Origin: CAVSIS01 sp963814875
GTDB taxonomy: Bacteria > Acidobacteriota > Thermoanaerobaculia > Thermoanaerobaculales > Sulfomarinibacteraceae
Assembly (NCBI GenBank): GCA_963814875.1
Contig: CAWFFJ010000014.1
Location: forward strand, 1 to 55,604
Direction: 5' to 3'
Length of the DNA: 55,604 bases
In this document: in pieces, positions 8,249 to 16,636 of the stretch
Numbering within the stretch: the stretch's first letter is position 1
How the letters are laid out: every line of letters begins with the position of its first letter
Program-made: the position numbers and the translations under genes
Notes under the pieces: model-generated
Databases searched by the model: none
What the model was told of the DNA's origin: nothing
The model's input: only the letters and a program-made list of their open reading frames with translations

Positions 8249-11026
8249 TCAGTGGGGCTCCTGCTCTTCGAGGTCCTGATGGAGACGCCGCTGCAGGTCG
8301 TGGTCGAGCACCGCCGTCGACATCCGGCGCTCGGTCACGGCCGCCGCCTGGGCCGCGGCGCACGCCGACTCGCCGAGCCGCTCCCGGTCGGCGATGGACC
8401 AGCACGCGCCCTCGTCGATGTCACCTCCCCCAGGCAGAAACAGGAGTCTCCCGTCCGACCACGCGCCGTGCTCGCCGAGCACTGGAGCGGACCCCGGCTC
8501 GCCGAGCAGGTTGCGCCCGACGAAGGCATAGCTCGAGGGATCGATGCCGAGCAGGGCGAGAACGGTCGGCGCGACGTCGACGTGGCCCGCCGGCCGGTCG
8601 AGCACCCGTCCGCCAAGGCCGGGGACGCGGATCATCAGCGGCACCGCGTCGGCGAGCTCCCAGCCGACGGTGTCAGGCCGGATCCCTGCCAACTCGGCGA
8701 GCTGGGGGTCGTAGCCGAAGCCGGCGTCGTGGTCGCCCCACAGCACGACCACCGTCTCGCCGCCGAGCTTGCCCGCGTCGAGCGTGTCGACGAACGAGCC
8801 GATGGCATGGTCGAGCAGCCGCATGGTGTGCAGGTAGTTGCCCAGAGGCGTCCCATCGAGACCGCCGAGGCGCAGCACCTTGCGATCGTCGGGGAAGTCG
8901 GCAAACGGGTGGTGGAGCGAAAGGGTGATGAGGTACGCGCACACGGGGGGCTTGAACCGCGCCAGGCGGTCGGCCATCTGGGCCAGAAAGTCGACGTCGT
9001 TCAGCCCCCAGCCGATCCGCTCGCCGGGCCCAAACTCGGGCGCGAAGAGGCTGGTGGCATAGCCGTAGGCGTGGTGCATCCGACGTCGGTTCCAGAACGA
9101 ACCGTCGAACGCCACCGCCGACACAGTGGTGTAGCCGGCACCCGCGAGAACACCCGCGAGGCCGGTGAAGTGGTCGCCCGAGTAAAGGAACGCAGCAGCA
9201 CCCGCGGTCGACGGAAGCAACGAGGTCTGGGTGGCGAGCTCGGCGTCCGAGCTACGCCCCTGAGCGGTCTGGTCGGTCATTCGCGGGACCTCGATCCAGT
9301 CCGCCCGGTGGGAATCCAGCCACGGCGTCACCGGCTGGCCGTCGACCTCGAGCCCGACCACAAAGGCTTGCATCGACTCAACCTGGACCATGACCAGGTT
9401 GGCCCCGCGCGCGAGGGAGAACAGTGGACCGACGCCGGCACGACGGGGGGCCGTCGAGCGGAACCACTCGACCACCTCGTGGTACTGCTGATCCGACAGG
9501 TGACCGGCGCGCAGCATGCGCCCGATGGTGCGTGCCGAGTCGCCCAGGTGGTAGCCGAGCACGCCGAGGTGGCGCGCGCTGGCGAGCGAGGAAAAGACCT
9601 GCGAGGCGTATCCGTAGCAACTCTCCATCGAGCCGACCACGGCGCGCGCGCCGGGAACGATGGCGAGCATCAGCACCGCAGCCGCTACCAGAACCGGCCG
9701 ACCTCCACTCCGCTTTGCCAGTCGAGCGACGGCTGCAACCAGAACCAGTCCCGGGAGCAGGGGGACCAGCAGCCAGGCGTCGTGGGGCCGGACCAGCGCG
9801 GCGACGCTGTCCAGCACCTGACCCGTCTGGCCCGCGCCGGCCGCCGCGGCGAGCGAGAGCAGGTCACCGAAGTAGCGCAGGTAGATCACGTCGGCGGCGA
9901 GCAGGAGGCTCACGGCCAGGCCTACACCCCACGCCACCCACGGCCGCACGCGGCGCGGCAGCAGGACCAGCGGGAGCACGAGGGTTGCGACCGCCGCACC
10001 AGCGAGCAGCCAGGCGCCCGGCTCGAGGGTGCGCCGGGCCTCGCCGAGCACCGCGTGCTGAGCCGCAGTGAGCATTGCGACCAGCCACAGTAGGTCGGCG
10101 ACCGACAGCACCGCTATCAACCACGTTGGCGGACGGCGCGCCACGGCGGCTGAGACCGCGATCAGTGCGAGCAGGACCGTGACCACAGCGAGGACCCGGA
10201 GGTCGGCCGGTTCGGGGAGCACCGTGACCGAGAGCTCGAGGCCGGACCGGGGGTCGACCTCGGAGAACCAGCACACGCCCTCGTCGACCATGTCCCACTC
10301 GAGACGCCATCGCCCCAACCCGACCGGAACCTGGAGCCTCGCCGCAACCTCCACCACACCGCCCGGCGGTACCCGCGTGAGGATTCGAGTCCGCAGCCCC
10401 TCCCTGACTGCGACCGAGCCGTCGGGCCGCAGCCAGTGCGGCGCAACCCGGACCGAACCGTCCCCCGGCCAGGCCGTGCGGCCGGTGTTGCGGATCTTGA
10501 GCGGCACTTCGAGCCGCCGGCCGGCCATCAGCCATCTCGGCGTGTGCTCTTCCACCACCTCGAAGCCGGTGGTGATGGCGACCTTTCGGACGATCACCTT
10601 GCGCCGGGGCTCCGGCGTCGGGTCCTGCTCGGCAAACCAGCACACGAGCTCGTGGACCATGTCCCACTGCAGCGTGTAGATCCCCGGCTTCACCGGCGCC
10701 CGGACCCTCGCCACGAGCGCGACCGTTTCGCCCGGCGGGACATCGCCGGGCAGCACGCTGCGGTCACCGTCCCAGACCGCCACCGCGCCGCGGTCGTCGC
10801 GCCAGTGGTAGGCGAGGTGAATGCGATCCGACGGTCGCCAGGTGAGGCTGCCGTCGTTGCGCAGCTCGACCGGAACCTCGACCACGGCCCCGGCGTCGAG
10901 CACTTGCGGAAGGCGCTCCGATACCACGGTAAAGGCATGGGCGGGCGGATTGCCGCGAGAGGCAACAGTGGCGGTCGCCACCAGGAGGATCGCCCCGGTG
11001 ACCCGCAGCACAGTCTGCCGCCTCAT
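8249..11026 (-). CDS. LTA-synthase-like membrane sulfatase with two N-terminal Ig-like repeats
   Basis: A 925-residue membrane protein. After a signal-like segment (residues 9-23) come two homologous Ig-like domains, about 33-150 and 155-270, each carrying a WDMV...VCWF.E.DP signature (121-136 and 244-259). About five membrane helices follow (275-460). The C-terminal domain is alkaline-phosphatase/sulfatase-fold of the LTA synthase type: MVQVES at 547-552, the nucleophile loop GRSSDAE at 590-596 (Ser where LtaS has Thr), SLHHPF near 703-708 and LWGDHDAGF near 762-770. Such enzymes transfer phospho-alcohol groups from lipids to extracytoplasmic acceptors, for example in glucan or lipid modification. 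The Ig-like repeats may bind the acceptor. It faces rpsF's promoter tail-on and appears to be its own unit. Confidence 0.82.
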   Translation of the reverse strand: MRRQTVLRVTGAILLVATATVASRGNPPAHAFTVVSERLPQVLDAGAVVEVPVELRNDGSLTWRPSDRIHLAYHWRDDRGAVAVWDGDRSVLPGDVPPGETVALVARVRAPVKPGIYTLQWDMVHELVCWFAEQDPTPEPRRKVIVRKVAITTGFEVVEEHTPRWLMAGRRLEVPLKIRNTGRTAWPGDGSVRVAPHWLRPDGSVAVREGLRTRILTRVPPGGVVEVAARLQVPVGLGRWRLEWDMVDEGVCWFSEVDPRSGLELSVTVLPEPADLRVLAVVTVLLALIAVSAAVARRPPTWLIAVLSVADLLWLVAMLTAAQHAVLGEARRTLEPGAWLLAGAAVATLVLPLVLLPRRVRPWVAWGVGLAVSLLLAADVIYLRYFGDLLSLAAAAGAGQTGQVLDSVAALVRPHDAWLLVPLLPGLVLVAAVARLAKRSGGRPVLVAAAVLMLAIVPGARAVVGSMESCYGYASQVFSSLASARHLGVLGYHLGDSARTIGRMLRAGHLSDQQYHEVVEWFRSTAPRRAGVGPLFSLARGANLVMVQVESMQAFVVGLEVDGQPVTPWLDSHRADWIEVPRMTDQTAQGRSSDAELATQTSLLPSTAGAAAFLYSGDHFTGLAGVLAGAGYTTVSAVAFDGSFWNRRRMHHAYGYATSLFAPEFGPGERIGWGLNDVDFLAQMADRLARFKPPVCAYLITLSLHHPFADFPDDRKVLRLGGLDGTPLGNYLHTMRLLDHAIGSFVDTLDAGKLGGETVVVLWGDHDAGFGYDPQLAELAGIRPDTVGWELADAVPLMIRVPGLGGRVLDRPAGHVDVAPTVLALLGIDPSSYAFVGRNLLGEPGSAPVLGEHGAWSDGRLLFLPGGGDIDEGACWSIADRERLGESACAAAQAAAVTERRMSTAVLDHDLQRRLHQDLEEQEPH

Positions 11027-11064
11027 GTCCCGCAGAATAGCAGCCGACCCCTGCGGCGCGCGGG

Positions 11065-11251
11065 GTTAGCCTGCATGTCTCACCAGGTTACGTAGCGAGG
11101 GTGCCGAGATGCCCGCCACCGTGGAGCCACCGAGTGACGAGCCACCGAGGCGTGTCCGTCGACACGTCGCAGGTGGCGAGCCGCGAGAGGGCCCGCGATG
11201 GCTGGCAGATCGGTGCCCGCAGTAGGAACCTGATGAGACATGTAGGCTAGC
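11065..11251. repeat. 187-bp palindromic (MITE-like) element at the purM 3' end
   Basis: The 27-base ends at 11065-11091 and 11225-11251 are imperfect inverted repeats (about four mismatches) built around CATGTCTCAYCAGGTT. Weaker complementarity continues inward, so the RNA could fold into one long stem. The right arm contains the purM stop codon (11247-11249). There is no transposase reading frame inside. It looks like a small non-autonomous mobile element or structured 3' element; copies elsewhere cannot be checked here. Confidence 0.6.
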
Positions 11252-12305
11252 GCAGGCCGCTCGGGTAGCCAGCGGGAGGGTGGTCGTAGGTCACGCCGCG
11301 CACGCCCTTGACCACGTTGCCCATCGGGAAACCCGGGCAACCCGCCTCGCGGAGCTCAGCGAGCACCGCCCCGAGCTCCTCGGGCGGCACCACCAGAACC
11401 ATGCCGACACCCATGTTGAAGGTCCGCCAGAGGTCGTCCTCCGGCACCTCACCGGCGGTGGCGAGGAGGCTGAAGACGGGCGGGACGTCCCATGCGCCGA
11501 CCTTGATCACTGCACCGAGCCGCCCGGGCAGGACCCTCGGGAGGTTGTCGGTGAGCCCGCCGCCGGTGATGTGGGCGAGGGCGTGCACCCGGTCCCGCTC
11601 GAGCAGCGGCCAGACCGGTCCCAGGTAGCAACGGTGCACCTTGAGCAGCTCGTCGGCGACGGTTGCGCCGAGCTCAGTGAGGCGGTCGTCGACGCCGCAG
11701 CCGAGGACCTCGAAGAACACCCTGCGGGCCAGCGAGTAGCCGTTGGTGTGGAGGCCGTTCGAGGGCAGCCCGACGAGCACGTCGCCCGCCTGCACCGCCT
11801 GACCGTCGAGGATCCGGCGACGGTCGACGACGCCGACGATGAAACCGGCAAGATCGTACTCGCCGTCGGCGTAGAACCCCGGCATCTCCGCGGTCTCGCC
11901 GCCGAGCAACGCGAGACCGTGGTCGGAGCAGGCGGCGGCGACGCCGCCGATGACTGCGGCCGCGACCTCGGTGTCGAGCCGCCCGGTAGCCAGGTAATCG
12001 AGGAAGAACAGGGGTCGAGCGCCCTGCACCAGGATGTCGTTGATGCAGTGGTGGACGAGGTCGCGCCCGACGGTGCCGTGGCGACCCGAGAGGAAGGCGA
12101 CGCGCAGCTTGGTGCCGACGCCGTCCGCCGAGGCCACCAGCACCGGCTCGTCGAAGCCCTTGAGCGGGACCTTGAACATGCCGCCGAACGAGCCCTGATC
12201 CGAGAGCACGCCGTCGGTGTAGGTCGCGTGCACCATCGCCTTGATCCGCGCGAGCGCGCGGTCCTGGGCGTCAATGTCGACTCCTGCGTCGCGGTAGGTG
12301 GTCAT
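11247..12305 (-). CDS. purM: Phosphoribosylformylglycinamidine cyclo-ligase (AIR synthetase)
   Basis: PurM uses ATP to close the imidazole ring of FGAM, giving aminoimidazole ribonucleotide, in de novo purine synthesis. The 352-residue protein starts MTTYRDAGVDIDAQDRAL and shows the family landmarks SADGVGTKLRVA, HHCINDILVQGARPLFFLDY, ALLGGETAEMPGFY, GLPSNGLHTNGYSLAR and AHITGGGLTDNLPRVLP. Length is normal. The ATG at 12305 has GGGAGG eight bases upstream; the open frame extends further up but without similarity. The gene is divergent from purL, the previous step of the pathway, and its last codons lie inside a palindromic element. Confidence 0.96.
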   Translation of the reverse strand: MTTYRDAGVDIDAQDRALARIKAMVHATYTDGVLSDQGSFGGMFKVPLKGFDEPVLVASADGVGTKLRVAFLSGRHGTVGRDLVHHCINDILVQGARPLFFLDYLATGRLDTEVAAAVIGGVAAACSDHGLALLGGETAEMPGFYADGEYDLAGFIVGVVDRRRILDGQAVQAGDVLVGLPSNGLHTNGYSLARRVFFEVLGCGVDDRLTELGATVADELLKVHRCYLGPVWPLLERDRVHALAHITGGGLTDNLPRVLPGRLGAVIKVGAWDVPPVFSLLATAGEVPEDDLWRTFNMGVGMVLVVPPEELGAVLAELREAGCPGFPMGNVVKGVRGVTYDHPPAGYPSGLR

Positions 12306-12358
12306 CGTCCGCGCCTCCCGGAGGCCGACATTATCGCCCACCCCCACCCGGAGGTCAT

Positions 12359-12472
12359 ACCACAGAGCCACAGAGGGCACAGAGAGACACAGAGCCCACC
12401 CTCCCGCCCGAGCCGACACTGCGGGTGAGCGGGGGCTTCGTGCTCCTCCGTGGCTCTCTGCCTCCGTGGCTC
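12359..12472. repeat. Inverted pair of CACAGAG-type low-complexity repeats
   Basis: Positions 12360-12394 hold a degenerate tandem run of CACAGAG units. At 12444-12472 the opposite strand carries a related run (CTCCGTGGCTCTCTGCCTCC). The two face each other around about 50 bases of ordinary GC-rich sequence, so the unit is an inverted repeat. The same CACAGAG motif recurs at 31441 and 55097. It fills the purM-purL gap together with the pyrimidine tract next to it; no gene is seen there. Confidence 0.6.
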
Positions 12473-12609
12473 AGCCCCCTGTCCTCCTCACCTGCTGACC
12501 TCCTTACCTTCTTACCTCCTTGCCTCCCCACCTCCTTACCGTCTTCCTTCTCGCGTCTCACGTCTTGCCTCTTGCGTCTCGCGTCTTGCTTCTTGCGCCT
12601 CCCGCCTGC
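12473..12609. repeat. Pyrimidine-rich degenerate tandem tract upstream of purL
   Basis: Almost all C and T on the plus strand, with two imperfect tandem units: CCTCCTTACC-like copies (about 12499-12540) and CGTCTTGC/CTTGCGTCT-like copies (about 12550-12600). A strong strand asymmetry of this sort can slip during replication or form triplex DNA. It ends at the purL promoter. Coding frames through it have no similarity to proteins. Confidence 0.6.
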
Positions 12610-12615
12610 TACAAC
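12586..12615 (+). promoter_or_regulatory. Candidate purL promoter giving a leaderless transcript
   Basis: TTGCTT (12586-12591) and TACAAC (12610-12615) are 18 bases apart. The purL ATG starts seven bases after the -10, about where transcription should begin, and no Shine-Dalgarno sequence precedes it. Together this suggests a leaderless mRNA. The -35 lies inside the low-complexity pyrimidine tract, so its match may be chance. Confidence 0.42.
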
Positions 12616-12621
12616 CTCGCC

Positions 12622-15600
12622 ATGCAGGTACTCCATCTTTTCCGGTCCCCGGGGCTGCCCCCGGCCCGCCGAGCCGCCCTCCTCGAGCTGGCCCGAGCCC
12701 GCGTCTCGACCGCGGTCTCGGCGCTCGACACCGAGGTCTGCTTCAACGTCGAGCTGACCGGAGATCTCGACGCGCGGCATGCGGAGGTCCTCGCGTGGCT
12801 GCTCGCCGAGACCTTTGAGCCCGAGCGCTTCGGCACCGCGAGCTTCCTCGACCCGTGCCGCGGTCCGGTTCTCGAGGTCGGACCGCGGTTGAGCTTCACC
12901 ACCGCGTGGTCGACCAACGCAGTCGCCGTGTGCCGCGCCTGCGGCCTCGGCGCGGTCCGCCGGATCGAGCGCTCGCGGCGCCTGCAGCTCGTCGCCGACC
13001 GTCCGCTTGACCCCGCGCTCTGCGACGCCCTGCTCGCCGAGGTGCACGACCGCATGACCGAGTGCCCGTACCCGCAGCCCCTGTCCAGCTTTGACCCCGG
13101 TGTCGAGCCGGAACCGGTGTTCGAAGTGCCGGTGCTCGAGCACGGCCGCGCAGCGCTCGAGCGCATCAACCGCGAGCTCGGGCTCGCCTTCGACGATTGG
13201 GATCTGGACACCTACACCCGGCTGTTCCGCGATCGTATCGGACGCAACCCGACCAGCGTCGAGTGCTTCGACATCGCGCAGTCGAACAGCGAGCACTCCC
13301 GGCACTGGTTCTTCCGAGGTCGACTGGTCGTCGACGGCGAGCCCCTGCCGCGCCACCTCCTCGCGATGGTGCGTGAGCCGCTCGAGGCCAACCCCAACAA
13401 CTCGGTGATTGCGTTTCGCGACAACTCGAGCTCGATCCGCGGCGGTCGCGCCCGCACGCTGGTCCCGGCCGACCCCGGCCGACCCGGCCCGCTGGTCGCG
13501 CGCGAGCTCGACCTCGACGTGATCTTCACCGCCGAGACCCACAACTTCCCGTCCGGTGTGGCGCCGTTCCCGGGCGCCGAGACCGGCACCGGGGGGCGCA
13601 TCCGCGACGTCCAGGCCACCGGCCGCGGCGCCCACGTTGTCGCCGGCACCGCGGCCTACTGCGTCGGCAACTTGCGCATCCCGGGCTACCCGCTGCCCTG
13701 GGAGGACCCCGAGTTCGCCTACCCGGCCAACCTCGCGCCGCCGCTCGAGATCGAGATCCAGGCCTCCAACGGCGCCTCCGACTACGGCAACAAGTTCGGC
13801 GAGCCGGTGATCCAAGGCTTCACCCGCTCCTTCGGGCTCCGGCTGCCCTCGGGCGAGCGCCGCGAGTGGCTCAAGCCAATCATGTTCTCCGGTGGCATCG
13901 GCCAGATGGACGCCCGCCACGCAGTCAAGGGCGATCCCGAGCCCGCCATGCTGGTGGTCAAGGTCGGCGGACCCGCGTATCGGATCGGCATGGGCGGCGG
14001 CGCCGCCTCCAGCATGGTCCAGGGCGAGAACGTCTCCGAGCTCGACTTCAACGCCGTCCAGCGCGGCGACGCCGAGATGGAGCAGAAGCTCAACCGCGTC
14101 ATCCGCGCCTGCGTAGAGCTCGGCGAGGCCAACCCGATCGTCTCGATCCACGACCAGGGTGCAGGAGGCAACTGCAACGTCTTGAAGGAGATCGTCGAAC
14201 CATCCGGAGCGCGGATCGAGATCCGGGCGGTCCCGCTCGGCGACGAGACCCTGTCGGTGCTCGAGATCTGGGGTGCGGAGTACCAGGAGAACAACGCGCT
14301 CCTGATCTGGCCCGACCACGAGCCCCTCTTCCGCGCCCTGTGCGAGCGGGAGAAGGTACCGTGGGCGGTGGTCGGCCGGATCACCGGCGACCGGCGGATC
14401 GTCGTTCATGATGCGCTGGACGGCTCGACCCCTGTCGACCTCGCGCTCGACGACGTGCTCGGTGACATGCCGCAGAAGCACTTCGAGCTCCTCCGGGCCC
14501 AGCCGCGTCTCGCGCCACTCGAGCTGCCCCGCGACCTCGACGTACGCACCGCCCTCGAGCGCGTGCTGCGCCTGCTCTCGGTCGGCTCCAAGCGCTTCCT
14601 GACGACCAAGGTCGACCGCGCCGTCTCCGGTCTGGTGGCGCGCCAGCCGTGTGCCGGCCCGCTCCAGCTACCGGTCGCCGACGTCGCGGTGATCGCCCGC
14701 AGTCACCTCGCGACCACCGGTGGCGCCACCGCGATCGGCGAGCAGCCGGTCAAGGGCCTGCTCGACCCGGCGGCGATGGCGCGCCTCGCAGTCGGCGAGG
14801 CGCTGACCAACCTGGTGTGGGCGCGGGTCACCGCGCTGCCCGACGTGCGCTGCTCGGCCAACTGGATGTGGGCCGCCAAGCTGCCCGGCGAGGGCTCCGC
14901 GTTGGTCGACGCCCTGGTCGCGATGAAGGACCTCATGATCGCGCTCGGGATCGCGGTCGACGGCGGCAAGGACAGCCTCTCCATGGCGGCCATCGCGCCG
15001 GTCGGAGACCACGGCGAGGAGACGGTCAAGGCCCCCGGCAGCCTCGTCGTCTCGGCGTACGTAACGTGCCCGGACATCACCGCCACGGTGACGCCGGAGC
15101 TCAAGCTGCCCGGACGAGGCCGACTGCTCCTGGTCGATCTCGGCGGCGGCCGCCACCGCCTCGGCGGATCGGCCCTCGCCCACGCCTGGGGGCAGATCGG
15201 AGACGTTCCGCCGGACGTGGACGATCCTTCGCTGCTCGCGCACGGGTTCACGGCGGTCCAGGAGCTGCTCGCCGCGGGCACGGTTGCCGCCGGCCACGAC
15301 CGCTCCGACGGCGGGCTGATCACGACCCTGCTCGAGATGGCGTTCGCCGGCAACACCGGGATCGACATCGACATCCCTGCGCCTGACGGCGCCGACCCGC
15401 TTGCGGTGCTGTTCGCCGAGGAGCTCGGCCTGGTCCTCGAGGTCGCCCCGGAGAACCTCACCGCCGCGCTCGAGGCCTTTCAGGCCGCCGATGTTCCGTG
15501 CGCCGAGATCGGCGGCACCCTCGCCGGGCCCGAGGTCCACGTCCGGGTCGCCGGCCGCCGCGTGCTCTGTGACGACGTGCGCGACCTCCGCGACCTCTGG

Positions 15601-16548
15601 GAGGCGACCTCGTTCCACCTCGACCGCCTCCAGGCCGACCCGGCGCGGGTTGCCGAGGAGGAGGCGGGCCTACGCCACCGCACAGCACCGCCTTACAGGC
15701 TCGCCTTCACCCCAGCGGTGACCTCACCCGCGGTCCTCGCCCGCGCCGACCGTGTCGCGGTGGCCGTGCTGCGCGAAGAGGGCTCGAACTCCGACCGCGA
15801 GATGGCGTCGGCCCTGTGGCTCGCAGGCCTCGAGCCATGGGACGTCTCGATGTCGGACCTGCTTGCGGGCCGGGTCGGGCTCGAGCGCTTCCGCGGCCTG
15901 GTCGCGGTCGGCGGCTTCAGCTACGCCGACGTGCTCGACTCGGCCAAGGGCTGGGCCGGAACGATCCGGTTCAACGACCGTCTGCGCGAGCAGTTCGAGG
16001 CCTTCGTCACCCGCGAGGACACCTTCACCCTCGGGGTCTGTAACGGCTGTCAGCTGTTCGCCCTGCTCGGCTGGGTGCCCTGGCGCGGGCTCGCCGACAC
16101 CGACCAGCCGCGCTTCGTCGGCAACGCGTCGGGCCGATTCGAGTCACGCTTCGCGACCGTGCGCATCCTCCCGAGCCCCGCAGTGCTGCTCGACGGCATG
16201 GCGGACTCCGTGCTCGGGATCTGGCTCCAGCACGGCGAGGGCCGTGCCCACTTCCCCAACCCGGCCGTGCTCGACCGCATCGAGGCCGAGCACCTCGCCC
16301 CGGTGCGCTACGTCGACGACGCCGGCTCGCCTACCGAGGCCTACCCCTTCAACCCCAACGGCTCACCCCGGGGCATTGCCGCCCTGACCACTCCCGACGG
16401 GCGCCACCTCGCGATCATGCCCCACCCCGAACGCACCTTCCTGACCTGGCAGTGGGGCTGGATGCCGGAGGGCTGGAGCCGGGAGCTCGCCGCCTCGCCG
16501 TGGCTGCGCCTGTTCCAGAACGCACACAGGTGGTGCGAGGGGGGCTGA
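12622..16548 (+). CDS. purL: Phosphoribosylformylglycinamidine synthase, single-chain form
   Basis: PurL converts FGAR, glutamine and ATP to FGAM in purine synthesis. This is the large 1308-residue form joining the N-terminal domain, linker, two ATPase halves and a glutaminase. Visible landmarks are FDIAQSNSEHSRHWFF near residue 220, TAETHNFPSGVAPFPGAETG near 305-325, GGGAASSM, HDQGAGGN and, in the C-terminal glutaminase, GVCNGCQLF with the nucleophile Cys at about 1140, plus HPERTF near the end for the catalytic His/Glu. Single-chain PurL is usual in proteobacteria and relatives, while many other phyla use separate PurS/PurQ/PurL. The ATG at 12622 opens MQVLHLFRSPGL, the normal N-terminus; it has no ribosome site. 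Confidence 0.97.
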   Translation: MQVLHLFRSPGLPPARRAALLELARARVSTAVSALDTEVCFNVELTGDLDARHAEVLAWLLAETFEPERFGTASFLDPCRGPVLEVGPRLSFTTAWSTNAVAVCRACGLGAVRRIERSRRLQLVADRPLDPALCDALLAEVHDRMTECPYPQPLSSFDPGVEPEPVFEVPVLEHGRAALERINRELGLAFDDWDLDTYTRLFRDRIGRNPTSVECFDIAQSNSEHSRHWFFRGRLVVDGEPLPRHLLAMVREPLEANPNNSVIAFRDNSSSIRGGRARTLVPADPGRPGPLVARELDLDVIFTAETHNFPSGVAPFPGAETGTGGRIRDVQATGRGAHVVAGTAAYCVGNLRIPGYPLPWEDPEFAYPANLAPPLEIEIQASNGASDYGNKFGEPVIQGFTRSFGLRLPSGERREWLKPIMFSGGIGQMDARHAVKGDPEPAMLVVKVGGPAYRIGMGGGAASSMVQGENVSELDFNAVQRGDAEMEQKLNRVIRACVELGEANPIVSIHDQGAGGNCNVLKEIVEPSGARIEIRAVPLGDETLSVLEIWGAEYQENNALLIWPDHEPLFRALCEREKVPWAVVGRITGDRRIVVHDALDGSTPVDLALDDVLGDMPQKHFELLRAQPRLAPLELPRDLDVRTALERVLRLLSVGSKRFLTTKVDRAVSGLVARQPCAGPLQLPVADVAVIARSHLATTGGATAIGEQPVKGLLDPAAMARLAVGEALTNLVWARVTALPDVRCSANWMWAAKLPGEGSALVDALVAMKDLMIALGIAVDGGKDSLSMAAIAPVGDHGEETVKAPGSLVVSAYVTCPDITATVTPELKLPGRGRLLLVDLGGGRHRLGGSALAHAWGQIGDVPPDVDDPSLLAHGFTAVQELLAAGTVAAGHDRSDGGLITTLLEMAFAGNTGIDIDIPAPDGADPLAVLFAEELGLVLEVAPENLTAALEAFQAADVPCAEIGGTLAGPEVHVRVAGRRVLCDDVRDLRDLWEATSFHLDRLQADPARVAEEEAGLRHRTAPPYRLAFTPAVTSPAVLARADRVAVAVLREEGSNSDREMASALWLAGLEPWDVSMSDLLAGRVGLERFRGLVAVGGFSYADVLDSAKGWAGTIRFNDRLREQFEAFVTREDTFTLGVCNGCQLFALLGWVPWRGLADTDQPRFVGNASGRFESRFATVRILPSPAVLLDGMADSVLGIWLQHGEGRAHFPNPAVLDRIEAEHLAPVRYVDDAGSPTEAYPFNPNGSPRGIAALTTPDGRHLAIMPHPERTFLTWQWGWMPEGWSRELAASPWLRLFQNAHRWCEGG

Positions 16549-16574
16549 CGGGTCGTCCGCACCCCGCTCACCCG

Positions 16575-16580
16575 TATACT
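16575..16580 (+). promoter_or_regulatory. -10 element upstream of the acyltransferase-ACP-ligase operon
   Basis: TATACT is one base from the consensus TATAAT, in very GC-rich DNA 26 bases after the purL stop. No good -35 lies at 16-18 bases; CTGACG at 16545-16550 is too far. Transcription would start near 16587 and leave a leader of about 50 bases before the GAGGAGGAG ribosome site. It is the most likely start of the lipid-type operon, possibly with an activator. Confidence 0.45.
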
Positions 16581-16636
16581 GGCAGGGCCGCAACAGGGTG
16601 ACAGAGCACCGGGTCGTCCGGTGAGGAGGAGTCGTG

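Noticed and set aside
12444..12609. CRISPR-like repeats in the purM-purL gap
   Set aside because: The repeats are degenerate, short and without spacers of equal length; they are low-complexity DNA.
12355..14481. A 700-codon minus-strand frame opposite purL
   Set aside because: It is the shadow of purL's strong codon bias (GC-rich third positions give few stops on the complement). Its translation is His/Arg/Asp/Gly-rich with no family resemblance.
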